Below are positions 52,168 to 61,126 of a DNA stretch of 64,000 nucleotides, piece after piece. Under the pieces are notes generated by a model, which did not search any database, was not told where the DNA came from, and was given only the letters and a program-made list of their open reading frames with translations. Numbering within the stretch: the first letter of the stretch is position 1; the number at the start of each line of letters is the position of its first letter. The translations under genes and the position numbers were made by a program. Source of the stretch: Pseudomonas uvaldensis (lineage in GTDB: Bacteria; Pseudomonadota; Gammaproteobacteria; Pseudomonadales; Pseudomonadaceae); contig NZ_JAIWKS010000007.1 of assembly GCF_021271205.1 (NCBI RefSeq), positions 62,001-126,000 on the forward strand, in the 5' to 3' direction.

Positions 52168-52947
52168 CTAGGTAAAAATCGCCACGGTCTGGCGCGCCCA
52201 AAGCACTCGCCGACCGCTTTCGTCCCAGACCTCCATGTCCTGCAACGAATAACCTTCCTGGGCTTGCTGACTGAAGGAGCTGACCAGAAACCATTCGCCA
52301 GCCGCCGCCGGCTGTGGCAGGTCAATCGTCCAAGAGGCAGAGCTGATGGCGGCAGGTTCGGTAAAGCAGGTCATGGCCGCCGGTGGCAAGCTGTCTGCCA
52401 GCGCGATCAACGCCACCGCCGGGTCCACGCCTTGCGCATCCAAATGACGTACCCACATCAGCAGCTCCGGATTGTCGGCGCCGGACACTGGCAGCGAACC
52501 GCCCGCCGGGCGCATCTCGAAGTTGCAGGCACAGGCCGGCGCAATCCGCTTATCCAGCTCCAGGGTGGCGTATCGAGACGGCCCTTCCACCATTGGACAT
52601 CCCCAGGAGTCGTGGACGATCCGGCTGGGCCGCGGCTGGGCGAACAGGAATGTCGTGCGCAGCGCCAGCTCATCGCCGGACAGGCAATCCACCGATACCG
52701 AAGTAACGGATCGCCCCTGGCGCAACACGCTGACATCGAAAGTCTGGGGCTGGGTCACTGGCCCTATGAATGACACCTGCGCGGACTTGAAGGGAGGAAA
52801 GCCCTGGGGACGCTCGCGCAAGACCGCTTCCAGCGACAGCGCCGCCGACAGCCCGCCGAAAATGGTCCGGCCCTGCCGCCATTCAGGCGGGCAGACGAAA
52901 GGCACACTTGGATCGAATTGCGCCACCACCTGGGCGAAGCTGGTCAT
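52168..52947 (-). CDS. Acyl-CoA thioesterase-like protein, double hotdog fold
   Basis: 259 residues from ATG at 52947 with GAGGG upstream; the frame runs back to 53010 but would overlap operator 3. The N-terminal hotdog has PEWRQGRTIFGGLSAALSLEAVL and FKSAQVSFIGPVTQPQTFDVSVLRQGRSVTSVSVDCL. The second hotdog has LQDMEVWDESGRRVLWARQTVAIF. This matches TesB-like thioesterase family proteins. It would cleave acyl-CoA to free acid in the cytoplasm. First gene of a two-gene transcript with the FadL-like channel. Confidence 0.88.
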   Translation of the reverse strand: MTSFAQVVAQFDPSVPFVCPPEWRQGRTIFGGLSAALSLEAVLRERPQGFPPFKSAQVSFIGPVTQPQTFDVSVLRQGRSVTSVSVDCLSGDELALRTTFLFAQPRPSRIVHDSWGCPMVEGPSRYATLELDKRIAPACACNFEMRPAGGSLPVSGADNPELLMWVRHLDAQGVDPAVALIALADSLPPAAMTCFTEPAAISSASWTIDLPQPAAAGEWFLVSSFSQQAQEGYSLQDMEVWDESGRRVLWARQTVAIFT

Positions 52948-52986
52948 AGCAGACCCTCGAAAAGCAGATGCGCCATGATTATTCAT

Positions 52987-53010
52987 GTGACCATTTGTGT
53001 CAACAGTCAC
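52987..53010. promoter_or_regulatory. TetR-type operator 3 (in front of thioesterase-fadL genes)
   Basis: 24 bases starting GTGACCA and ending CAGTCAC. The outer five bases on each side are a perfect inverted repeat; the inner two are imperfect. It lies 39 bases upstream of the thioesterase start, between that gene and tetR. Confidence 0.72.
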
Positions 53011-53052
53011 AAAAAAGACAACGCAATCCTCATCGCATCGGCCGTGACCGGC

Positions 53053-53673
53053 TCAGGGCATGAGGCTGCGCAGGACCAGATTGCAGATAAGCGTGGGGGC
53101 TTCTTCCACGTAATCGAGGTTGTGTTGCAACAGCAGCGGGTTGACGAAGGGCCGCAGCGCGAGGTGTATCGCCTCCACAGTCTCATCCAGCGGCGTCTTG
53201 CGTTCGAACTCACCGCTCTCGCGCCCTTCCCGCACCACGTCCAGTACGAAGCGTTTGATCCGTTCGTTGTAGACTTGCGAGCTGGGCCAACGCTCCGAGG
53301 CCGAGTAGGCGGCAATGTCATACAGCTTGCGGTCGTTGAAGAACAGATCCACGCCAGTGGTGATCAGAGTCTTGACCAGGCGTCGGAAACGCTCTGTGGA
53401 AGAGAGGTCCTCTTCCCGGGTGGCCTGTTCCACGGCCTCGACAATCTTCGAAAGGCAACCGGAGCAGATGGCTTCGCCAATTGCCTGCTTGGAGTCGAAG
53501 AATTTGTAGATGTAGGCCTTGGAGAATCCGATGGCCTTGGCTAGGTCGGACACTGTGGTCTTGGCGTAACCGTATTGACTGAAGTGCTCATTGGCGGCCG
53601 CGACAATCTGGTTTCGGATGTCGTGATCGGCTGGGCCACGAGTGCTGGGCGAAGGTAATGATGATTGATTCAT
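53053..53673 (-). CDS. TetR-family transcriptional repressor, probable regulator of the efflux/FadL region
   Basis: 206 residues. HTH region IRNQIVAAANEHFSQYGYAKTTVSDLAKAIGFSKAYIYKFFDSKQAIGEAI (about 19-68) is a clear TetR N-terminus; the C-terminal ligand domain is all helical. The gene is preceded 38 bases upstream by a palindrome like those in front of three other transcripts, suggesting autoregulation and control of pump, outer-membrane factor/SDR and thioesterase/FadL. The inducer may be a fatty acid or aromatic compound; that is inference from the target genes. Confidence 0.92.
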   Translation of the reverse strand: MNQSSLPSPSTRGPADHDIRNQIVAAANEHFSQYGYAKTTVSDLAKAIGFSKAYIYKFFDSKQAIGEAICSGCLSKIVEAVEQATREEDLSSTERFRRLVKTLITTGVDLFFNDRKLYDIAAYSASERWPSSQVYNERIKRFVLDVVREGRESGEFERKTPLDETVEAIHLALRPFVNPLLLQHNLDYVEEAPTLICNLVLRSLMP

Positions 53674-53711
53674 GTGGGCAGCTTACGCATCCTGAAGGCC
53701 GATGACAAATT

Positions 53712-53735
53712 GTGACTCATTTTATTATTGGTCAC
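53712..53735. promoter_or_regulatory. TetR-type operator 4 (in front of tetR itself)
   Basis: 24 bases with outer arms GTGAC and GTCAC; the inner positions are imperfect (GTGACTCA against GTGACCAA read from the other strand). It lies 38 bases before the tetR start and about 30 bases after the stop of the preceding transporter gene. Confidence 0.72.
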
Positions 53736-53764
53736 AATTTGCCGTTCGTCGATTACGACAGGAT

Positions 53765-55084
53765 TCACGTCTCGGCGACACTGGCGTGCAGCTCCGCCTC
53801 TTCCTGTCCATCATCAGCCCGCCGTCCCAACTGCCAGCCGAGCAATCCCCACACCAACGCGCAACACGCACCGATCATGGCCGCCAGTCCGGCCCCCTGC
53901 CCCAGCACATCGAGCAGGCTTTTCACCCAACCGCTCATGGCATCACCCGCCCGATAAACCACAGTGTCGATAAAATTCTTGGCTTTGTATTTGCTCTCGG
54001 CATCCAACGAGGCGAACAGCATTTCCCTGCCCGGCCGGACGAACGCGTACTCGCCGATCCGCCGCACCACCATCAATGTCGCCAGCAACGCGAACCCAGG
54101 CGCCAAGGCAAGCCCCAGAAAGCCGATGCACATGATCAACGGCACGATTGCCAACAGCGCACGCACTCCCAGCTTCGGTGCGATGCGCCCGCTGATGAAC
54201 AGTTGGGACAGCAAGGCACCTGCCTGCACGATCACGTCGAGGGTGCCGAAGACACGAACCTGCGCCTCACGATCCGGGAAGTGCTCGCTCACCAGGCGGG
54301 CCTGTTCAAAATAGAGAAACGTACTGACCGTGGCCAACAGCACCACGAAGCCGGCGATCCCCAACAGATAGGGTGACCGGAGCACGGCCGTGAAGCCGCT
54401 GAACGGGTTGCCGCGCAGGGGCTGGCAAGGATGTTGCGTCGGCACGGCACCCGGTCGCCCGGCCCCGCCCTCCTCGCGCCATGCCATGAGCCTGCGCTTC
54501 AAGACCAGCGTGGCACCCAGCAACAGAGCCGCCAATAGCATCAACCCCGAAGCGCCGATGACACCAATGAGCGCCGCGCTGAGGGCCGGTCCCAACAGCC
54601 CGCCGATGCTTGCGCCTGCAGCGATGAAAGCGAACAGGCGCTTGGCCTGTTCACTGTCGAAGACATCCGCCATCAGGCTCCAGGCCACGGAAACGACGAA
54701 GAGGTTGTAGACCGATATCCAGACGTAAAAGACCCGAGCCAGCCACAGACTGTCCGGTTGGTATTCGAACAGCTCGACGAACATCAGCAGGTTGATGCCG
54801 AAGAATCCATACACCCAGTCAACGAGTCGCAGGCGTGGAACCCTGGCGCTGAGCCAGGCGAACAAAGGAACGGCAGCCAGCATGGCCAGGAAGGTCGCAG
54901 TAAACAGCCATTGCAGATTTTCCACACCCGCCGCGATGCCCATTGATTCACGGATCGGGCGCAGCATGAAGTAACCGGCGAAGAGGCAGAGAAACAGCAG
55001 AAACCCACACAGCGCCGGACGCAGTTCATCGTCGCGTGCGTTAAGGGCGATGCTCAACCGATGCAGATAAGTAAGCCTACTCAT
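53765..55084 (-). CDS. MFS/NTT-like membrane transporter
   Basis: 439 residues from ATG at 55084 with AGGAG upstream. About 12 hydrophobic segments. GFLLFLCLFAGYFMLRPIRESMGIAAG at the N-terminus resembles the ATP:ADP antiporter/NTT group, where a tyrosine-phenylalanine-methionine-hydrophobic-arginine-proline motif follows helix 1. RIGEYAFVRPGREMLFASLDAESKYKAKNFIDTVVYRAGD is the conserved loop of the same group in free-living bacteria. The substrate is unknown; free-living bacterial members are not proven nucleotide transporters. On the same strand as the SDR and DUF2790 genes upstream. Confidence 0.82.
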   Translation of the reverse strand: MSRLTYLHRLSIALNARDDELRPALCGFLLFLCLFAGYFMLRPIRESMGIAAGVENLQWLFTATFLAMLAAVPLFAWLSARVPRLRLVDWVYGFFGINLLMFVELFEYQPDSLWLARVFYVWISVYNLFVVSVAWSLMADVFDSEQAKRLFAFIAAGASIGGLLGPALSAALIGVIGASGLMLLAALLLGATLVLKRRLMAWREEGGAGRPGAVPTQHPCQPLRGNPFSGFTAVLRSPYLLGIAGFVVLLATVSTFLYFEQARLVSEHFPDREAQVRVFGTLDVIVQAGALLSQLFISGRIAPKLGVRALLAIVPLIMCIGFLGLALAPGFALLATLMVVRRIGEYAFVRPGREMLFASLDAESKYKAKNFIDTVVYRAGDAMSGWVKSLLDVLGQGAGLAAMIGACCALVWGLLGWQLGRRADDGQEEAELHASVAET

Positions 55085-55156
55085 GGAAGCTCCTGGGGAA
55101 TGGCCATGCACCAAGGGGCAGGCACGGGGGCATATGCCCCGTGCCCAACGGGAACA

Positions 55157-56203
55157 TCAGCGATAGGTGACGCCTGTGAGCCGTTCGGAAACGGTCCAGA
55201 GCCGTTCGGCATCCGCCTCGTGGGTCGCTGCCGTCGGCGTTCTGGCTAAGCCCAGCGGGCCGCGTTTTTCCTCGTCGCCGATAGGACCGTAGTAGGCCCC
55301 GCCGGCAGCCTCGGGCGCAGTGGCTGCGTACAGTGTGGACAACGCCCCTTGCGCGGCAGAGTGGTACGCGTCACGGTCCTGCGCCCACCGCTGACCGAAT
55401 TCGCTGTTCAAGCCGGGGCCACGTTCGACCAGCTCGGTGACCGCGACACCCGGATGCGCCGCCAGGCTGCGGATGCCCCAACCGGCTGCCTCACTGCGCC
55501 GTTGCAGCGCGAATGCCCAATGCAGGACAGCAAGCTTGGATTGCGCATAGGCAGCATAGGGCTCGTATTTGCGCTCAGCCTGCAGATCATCGAAGTTCAT
55601 CGCGCCACGAGCGGCGGCAATGCTCGACAGACTGACCACCCGAGGATCCTGGCTCTGGCGCAACAACGGCACCAGCAGGCCGGTCAAGGCGAAATGCCCC
55701 AGGTAATTGGTTGCCAACTGGAGCTCGAAGCCATCGGCAGACGTCCCTCGCTCCGGCGGCGCCATGATGGCTGCGTTGTTGATCAGGACGTCCAGTCGCG
55801 GCAGCCTCCGGTTGAGTCTTTCAGCCAGGCCGCGTACGGATGAAAGATCGGCCAAGTCCAGCGTTTCGAACTGCACCCTGGCATCAGGCACGGCCTGTCT
55901 GATCCGGGCGATGGCCTGGGCACCGCGCTCCGGATTGCGAGCGGCAATGATGACCTCGGCGCCTGCGCGGGACAGTGCCAGCGCATCCTCGTAGCCCATA
56001 CCGCTCGTACCACCGGTGATGAGGATAATCCGGCCTTTCTGCGACGGCATATCGCGTGTCGACCATTGCGGTTTCGGCGCAACCTTGTCGGTGGCTTCGA
56101 CGCTCACCACGCTGAGCAGCGTGACGCTGGCCGCCAGCACGCGGGCCAGCCTCACCAGCCGGTTTCTGATGTCTACGGGTGTTGTTGTGCTGATCCACAT
56201 CAT
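55157..56203 (-). CDS. SDR-family oxidoreductase with N-terminal hydrophobic leader
   Basis: 348 residues from ATG at 56203 (GGAG upstream). A 40-residue leader with a hydrophobic stretch (LARVLAASVTLLSVVSVEA) could be a signal peptide or anchor, unusual for an SDR. Cofactor motif TGGTSGMGYEDALALSRAG at about 74-92, NNAAIM, and YxxxK in YAAYAQSKLAVLHW. It resembles retinol dehydrogenase/WWOX-like SDRs. The substrate is unknown. Confidence 0.87.
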   Translation of the reverse strand: MMWISTTTPVDIRNRLVRLARVLAASVTLLSVVSVEATDKVAPKPQWSTRDMPSQKGRIILITGGTSGMGYEDALALSRAGAEVIIAARNPERGAQAIARIRQAVPDARVQFETLDLADLSSVRGLAERLNRRLPRLDVLINNAAIMAPPERGTSADGFELQLATNYLGHFALTGLLVPLLRQSQDPRVVSLSSIAAARGAMNFDDLQAERKYEPYAAYAQSKLAVLHWAFALQRRSEAAGWGIRSLAAHPGVAVTELVERGPGLNSEFGQRWAQDRDAYHSAAQGALSTLYAATAPEAAGGAYYGPIGDEEKRGPLGLARTPTAATHEADAERLWTVSERLTGVTYR

Positions 56204-56246
56204 GGGAATTCTCCATTTCGAAGGATGAGCCGGCATTGCCGGACGC

Positions 56247-56507
56247 TTACTGGATGGCGCACGCCTCAGCCAATTGCAGAAAACTGACGCGCTCGATGAC
56301 GCCTTGCGTATTCACATAAGTCATCTTGGCCCGCACGACCTCGCACGTTTGCGGGGCCGGCGCCTCGATGCGAATGACCCGGGCGATGTCCAGCGGCATG
56401 CCATATTCGTAGGCCGGGTCTTGCGTCTGTTCCTTGGCGAACAGGGACGGATTGCTCAACGCGATAACGGCCAGCAAGCTGGCGGTCGATACATTTCGGA
56501 TGTTCAT
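56247..56507 (-). CDS. Small secreted DUF2790-family protein
   Basis: 86 residues from ATG at 56507 (GGAG upstream). MNIRNVSTASLLAVIALSNPSLFA is a signal peptide. The mature part, YEYGMPLDIARVIRIEAPAPQTCEVVRAKMTYVNTQGVIERVSFLQLAEAC, is the DUF2790 pattern found in pseudomonads, often next to metal-responsive two-component systems. Function unknown. It follows the sensor kinase gene by 116 bases on the same strand and is probably one of its targets. Confidence 0.87.
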   Translation of the reverse strand: MNIRNVSTASLLAVIALSNPSLFAKEQTQDPAYEYGMPLDIARVIRIEAPAPQTCEVVRAKMTYVNTQGVIERVSFLQLAEACAIQ

Positions 56508-56623
56508 AACGGACTCCACGACTGTCCTCACCGGGATGGTCGTAGCACTCTAGGGAGGGGTGACTGACGTCAAGGTGACCGGCGACTGACAGGAAGATGT
56601 CAAACGCCAAACGGATCGGAATC

Positions 56624-58000
56624 TTAGCGGACGGCCTGGTTCATCAAGGAAAATCCAAACGTATTGAACCCGTCCTGGCTGCGGGCGAACACGCGCCCTC
56701 CGTGCATGGACGCCACCGCCCGCACGATCGAGAGCCCCAGGCCGTGGTGCGCATCGCTTCGGGCCCTGGCGGCGTCGGCACGGTAGAAACGCTCGAACAG
56801 ACGCTCCAGATGTACGCCGTCAATGGGCTCGCCGGCATTGGAAACGCTGACCTCCACCTGCATTCCCTGGCTCACCAGACTGACCGTGATGGTGCTCGCC
56901 GGGACCGCGTAGCGCGCTGCGTTCTGCAACAGATTGGCCAGCGAACGGTGAAACAGGCGCCGGTCGATCCGGACTCGCATATCGCCGGTGATGACCACGC
57001 TCAGTTGCTTGTCGTGCAAGACGGGCTCGAGATATTCCACGGTCTTGGAGGCCTCCTCGTAGAGCGAGACATCACTCAGCTCGGTTGCCCGCTGCCCGCT
57101 TTCAGCCCCCGCCAGGAAGAGCATGTCATTGACGATGCCCCCCAGCCGCTCCAGCTCCTCGAGATTCGACTGCAACAGGTCCTGAAGCTCGCCTACATCC
57201 CGACCGTGAGCCAAGGCCACCTGGGTCTGCCCGATCAGGTTGGTCAGGGGCGTTCGCAGTTCATGGGCCACATTGGCATTGAACCCTTCGAGTTGGCACC
57301 AGGCGGCCTCCTGACGAGCCAGGGCGCCGTTGAACGACATCGCCAGCTCCTGCAATTCGCCCGGCAGTGCCTCGGTGTCCAGCCGCTGCTTCGAATCGCC
57401 CGGCGGCAGGCTGTTGGCCTGCCTGCTGAGTCGCCTCACGGGTCCCAGGCCAAAACGCGCAATCCAGTAACCGAGCAACGCCACCAGTACCACACCCAGG
57501 GCGGAAATCAGGATCAGTATCCTGGTGAAGTGGTCCAGGGTTTTCATGAATGGCGTCGAATCCAGCCCCACGATAAATCGCAATTCAGGACGGCTGCCCA
57601 GGGCGGGAATGGTTTTGACCAGCAGTTCCATCGGACGGTCCCGGTCAGCGATTTCGAGGGTGGAGAAGCCATCCGGACGCCTCGACCAGTCCTGGCCATC
57701 CGGCATCTGCCCGCCGTAGCTGTAGGCCGGGTTATCCACCACGACCCAGTAGCGCACCCGTTCATCGGCCGGGGTCAGGCCATCCAGCTTTTGTCGCAGG
57801 CCGACCCAGAACGCCGGCGAGTCGTACTTGGCGAGCACCGGATCGAGCACGGAATGGCGCAGGATCAGCTCGTTCTGCATCTGCTCATTGAGCGATTGCT
57901 TCAACGAACAACGCAGTAACGTCGCGCTGACCGATGTGATCAGCATGGCGGCCAGCGCGAACATCAGGGCCAGCCGCCGGGCTATCGATCGCTTCATCAT
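56624..58000 (-). CDS. Two-component sensor histidine kinase (CusS/IrlS-like)
   Basis: 458 residues from ATG at 58000 (or the adjacent ATG at 57997). Membrane helix at about 10-30, periplasmic sensor domain 31-158, second helix 160-182, HAMP 183-235, dimerisation helix with phospho-acceptor H246 (NVAHELRTPLTNL) and the ATP domain with N box NLLQNAARYA and G box HHGLGLSIVRAV. Start and stop overlap with the regulator gene (ATGA). The ligand is unknown; metal or envelope stress is the usual assignment for this branch. Confidence 0.94.
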   Translation of the reverse strand: MMKRSIARRLALMFALAAMLITSVSATLLRCSLKQSLNEQMQNELILRHSVLDPVLAKYDSPAFWVGLRQKLDGLTPADERVRYWVVVDNPAYSYGGQMPDGQDWSRRPDGFSTLEIADRDRPMELLVKTIPALGSRPELRFIVGLDSTPFMKTLDHFTRILILISALGVVLVALLGYWIARFGLGPVRRLSRQANSLPPGDSKQRLDTEALPGELQELAMSFNGALARQEAAWCQLEGFNANVAHELRTPLTNLIGQTQVALAHGRDVGELQDLLQSNLEELERLGGIVNDMLFLAGAESGQRATELSDVSLYEEASKTVEYLEPVLHDKQLSVVITGDMRVRIDRRLFHRSLANLLQNAARYAVPASTITVSLVSQGMQVEVSVSNAGEPIDGVHLERLFERFYRADAARARSDAHHGLGLSIVRAVASMHGGRVFARSQDGFNTFGFSLMNQAVR

Positions 58001-58701
58001 GGGAGCCCGGCCTGGCGAGCATTAGTCTCGCGGCTCTCCAGCACATAACCCATGCCACGGACGGTATGCAGCAGCTTGCGCGGATACGGCGCGTCGACCT
58101 TGGCCCGGACGCGCTTGATCGCGACCTCGACCACGTTGGCGTCACTGTCGAAGTTCATGTCCCAGACCTGCTCGGCAATCATCAACTTCGACAGGATCTC
58201 GCCCTGGTGCCGCGCCAACAGGCTCAGCAGGCAGAACTCCTTGGCCGTCAGGTCCAGGCGCAGCCCGCCCCTGGTCACCTTGCGCGCCTGCAGGTCGACT
58301 TCCAGATCGTCGATGCGCAGATGCGTCAAGTCGGCCGTGTCGCCAGCGCGACGCCGTATCAGGGCCTGGACCCGTGCCACCAGCTCGGCGAACGAAAAGG
58401 GTTTGCCCAGGTAATCATCCGCGCCCTCGCGCAGCCCTCGTACGCGGTCGTCCACCGCTCCTCGGGCCGATAGCATGATGACCGGGGTGTTCTTGTGCAC
58501 GCGCAAGCCTTGCAGCACATCGTATCCGTCCTTGCCGGGCAGCATCACATCGAGGATCACTACGTCGTAATCCAGCTCCAGCGCATAGTGCAGGCCATCG
58601 ATGCCGTTGTTCGCCACATCGACGATGTAGCCCAGTTCACTCAAGCCACGATGCACATAGGAGGAAGTCTTTTCCTCGTCCTCGACGATAAGCAGGCGCA
58701 T
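57997..58701 (-). CDS. Two-component response regulator, OmpR/PhoB family
   Basis: 234 residues. Receiver domain with acidic pocket (VEDEEK), phosphorylated aspartate D51 (VVILDVMLPGKDGYD), switch Ser in MLSARGA and K in LGKPFSFAEL. The C-terminal winged helix at about 130-225 includes TAKEFCLLSLLARHQGEILSKLMIAEQVWDMNFDSDANVVEVAIKRVRAKV. The pattern matches the IrlR/CopR/CusR subgroup. First gene of the two-component operon. Confidence 0.95.
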   Translation of the reverse strand: MRLLIVEDEEKTSSYVHRGLSELGYIVDVANNGIDGLHYALELDYDVVILDVMLPGKDGYDVLQGLRVHKNTPVIMLSARGAVDDRVRGLREGADDYLGKPFSFAELVARVQALIRRRAGDTADLTHLRIDDLEVDLQARKVTRGGLRLDLTAKEFCLLSLLARHQGEILSKLMIAEQVWDMNFDSDANVVEVAIKRVRAKVDAPYPRKLLHTVRGMGYVLESRETNARQAGLP

Positions 58702-58849
58702 CAGGTAATTCCTCTGGAAGCGGGACAGGCAGGCATCACAACCTGCATCAAGCCATTCTCCAGTCTAGATAACGAAAGTGTCCGGAGGCTGACCGCTTCC
58801 TGACATTCCTGTCAGAAAGGCTCGATAGCCGTATGGCCTGTAACCCGCC

Positions 58850-60130
58850 TCAATCGTCATTGAAAGGCGCATGCGGGTTTCGCTCACCGGGCGGACCGGG
58901 CCGCTCGAGGGCGCGACAGGTCGAGGCAAAACCTTGTCCATCCAGTTGCGCCCGCGCGAAGGCAAAGGCCTCGTTCAACGAGCCATGCAGCACCCCATCG
59001 TGCCCCAACCCGTCATAGAGCCGCCAGGAAACGTGGTTGCCGGCGGCACATAACGCCGCCGCGACCGCGTACTGGCGCAGCGGCGCAATCGTCCGATCCG
59101 CCTGGCCGGTGGCGATCAGCACGGGGAATGGAATCGATGCCAGGGGCATATCCGTCGTTGGAATGCGCAGCGCATCCAGGATGTCGGGTGTGACGGTCAG
59201 AAGCTCTGACACGGACTCGACCTGTAGCTCGCGTGATTTGCGGGCGATTTCACGGGTACAACCCTCTCGGGCGACTTCGAGCAGTGCAAGGCCTTTCGAC
59301 GTCAGCAGATCTTCGATCCGCGGCGCGTTTTCCCGCAGGCCACCGGAGGCCAACGATAAAAATACCGTGTTGGATTGGCGCGCCGGCAACGCCACGGGGC
59401 CGTCGGGAAAGGTGCTGTTCGGGGCCGTGAGCACCGCGCCGAGGATATTGAGCTCCGGCGCGTAGGTCTCGGCGAGTATCGCTGCGCCCAGCGCGGCGCC
59501 TCCGCCCTGCGACTGCCCGGCCAGGAACACGCGATCGGAAATCACCTGGGGGCCGATTGTCCGGGCGGCCCGAATGGCATCCAGGATCGAGCGGCCTTCC
59601 GCCTGCCAGAACGTATAGGGATGAGGTCCCGGACCGCCCAAGCCCTGATAGTCCGTCGCGACCACCGCAAACCCACGTTCCAACCAGCGATTGATATAGG
59701 CCGCGTCGCGCTCGCGCAGTCCCGTCCATGAGGGGGCGCAGCGGTCGGCGATGCCCACGGTGCCGTGTGCCCAAGCCAACAGCGGCCAACCTTCGGACGG
59801 TGGCGCAACGTTCGGCAGAAACAGCACCCCGCTCACGGGGACCTGCCCCGACTGCCAGCGTTGGTCGGTGGAGCTGTAGAGGATGCGCATCGCTTGCGAG
59901 GCGGTCGGCATCGTTTCCTGCAATGCCAGCGGCTCTTTTTTCAGAACGACACCGGGCAGCGCGGGCATTGCATCGGACCACCGATAGAACGGGGACAGCA
60001 CCATGTCGCCTGCCGAAGGGCCGACCGGAAGCTTATCGTCGACGGCGGCATGGACAACTATTGCCGTCAGGCCTGCCAGGCACCCTGACGCAAGCAGCGC
60101 GGCCATCGCGAAGGTTCGAAAAATCAGCAT
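58850..60130 (-). CDS. Secreted lipase-family alpha/beta hydrolase
   Basis: 426 residues from ATG at 60130, with AGGTGA upstream. Leader MLIFRTFAMAALLASGCLAGLTAIVVHA. Oxyanion region WAHGTVG (about 120-126), nucleophile S207 in GQSQGGG, aspartate probably in IATGQADRT and histidine in YDGLGHDG near the C-terminus. This resembles fungal/actinobacterial secretory lipase (LIP) family members that release fatty or aryl acids from esters. Last gene of a five-gene minus-strand run; the esterase gene upstream is 18 bases away. Confidence 0.88.
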   Translation of the reverse strand: MLIFRTFAMAALLASGCLAGLTAIVVHAAVDDKLPVGPSAGDMVLSPFYRWSDAMPALPGVVLKKEPLALQETMPTASQAMRILYSSTDQRWQSGQVPVSGVLFLPNVAPPSEGWPLLAWAHGTVGIADRCAPSWTGLRERDAAYINRWLERGFAVVATDYQGLGGPGPHPYTFWQAEGRSILDAIRAARTIGPQVISDRVFLAGQSQGGGAALGAAILAETYAPELNILGAVLTAPNSTFPDGPVALPARQSNTVFLSLASGGLRENAPRIEDLLTSKGLALLEVAREGCTREIARKSRELQVESVSELLTVTPDILDALRIPTTDMPLASIPFPVLIATGQADRTIAPLRQYAVAAALCAAGNHVSWRLYDGLGHDGVLHGSLNEAFAFARAQLDGQGFASTCRALERPGPPGERNPHAPFNDD

Positions 60131-60148
60131 CGGACAATCACCTGACAA

Positions 60149-61126
60149 TCAAGGAAAAGACACCGCCAGCACCTCACGCAACGCGGCGCCCTGGGTACGG
60201 ATCACCTGCCGCACCACCGGTGCCACCTCATTGAAACGGATGAACCCGTGGGGCATGTTCGCAAGCACATCCAAGTGCGTCGCCACGCCACAGCGCCGCA
60301 GCTTGTCCGCGAGCTCCAGGTTCTCGTCGAGTAACGGATCCAGCGCTCCGACAACCAGGCGCACGGGCGCCAGACCCGCCAGGTCAGCCAGGATCGGCTG
60401 CACTCGCCAGTCGCGCTCATCATTGCCCAAGTAGCTCGCCCAGTAGGCGCTCATGGTTTCGGCCGAGAGATTCTGCCCGCCGTATCCGCCGAACCGTCGC
60501 CACGAATCGGAGGTAACGTTCCTGGAGTAGCTGCCATAAAACAGGACCAGCTGCCGCAACGCGTCCACTCCCGCGTCGCGCAGGGCAATGGCGGCGCCCA
60601 GGGCCAGGTTGGCGCCGGCGGAATCCCCCGCCAGTACGTACCCGCGTACCCGACAATCGGTGACAGCGTTAAGACGGATGACCCGGCTCACGATGGAGAC
60701 CACCTCGTTGAACGCCACAGGAAACCGGTATTCCGGCGACAGCGCATAATCGATGGACAGCACCGCCAGGCCACTGTCGCGCACGAACTGGCGCAAAGGA
60801 GCGTCCCAACCGGTGACCGATCCATGCCGAAACCCTCCGCCGTGACAGTAAAACATCAGCATCGGCGTCTCTTCGGCTTGCGGCCAATACAGCTTGCACG
60901 CCACCCGGCGACGGTTGACGGAAAACCCCAGCGTGCGCTCGTAGCACAGCGGCACGCTGCCCTGGGTCGCCCAGGCGTTGATCCGCTCCAGTTGGGCCCG
61001 GACGTTCTGCACGTCCCCGTGAACGACAGGCAGCAGATCCAGTTCACGCAAGGTCGTCGCAACGGCAACCAGATCAGGGTGAACCTGGGGGTCGACAGCC
61101 ACCGACGGGTTTGCGCGACGGCTCAT
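60149..61126 (-). CDS. HSL-family (type IV) carboxylesterase
   Basis: 325 residues from ATG at 61126, overlapping the stop of the dehydrogenase gene in an ATGA. HGGGF at 95-99 is the hormone-sensitive-lipase oxyanion motif, S169 in AGDSAGAN is the nucleophile. GALDPLLDEN carries the acid and MPHGFIRF the histidine. Cytoplasmic, no signal peptide. It probably hydrolyses a small ester whose acid is then used by the neighbouring dehydrogenase. Confidence 0.92.
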   Translation of the reverse strand: MSRRANPSVAVDPQVHPDLVAVATTLRELDLLPVVHGDVQNVRAQLERINAWATQGSVPLCYERTLGFSVNRRRVACKLYWPQAEETPMLMFYCHGGGFRHGSVTGWDAPLRQFVRDSGLAVLSIDYALSPEYRFPVAFNEVVSIVSRVIRLNAVTDCRVRGYVLAGDSAGANLALGAAIALRDAGVDALRQLVLFYGSYSRNVTSDSWRRFGGYGGQNLSAETMSAYWASYLGNDERDWRVQPILADLAGLAPVRLVVGALDPLLDENLELADKLRRCGVATHLDVLANMPHGFIRFNEVAPVVRQVIRTQGAALREVLAVSFP

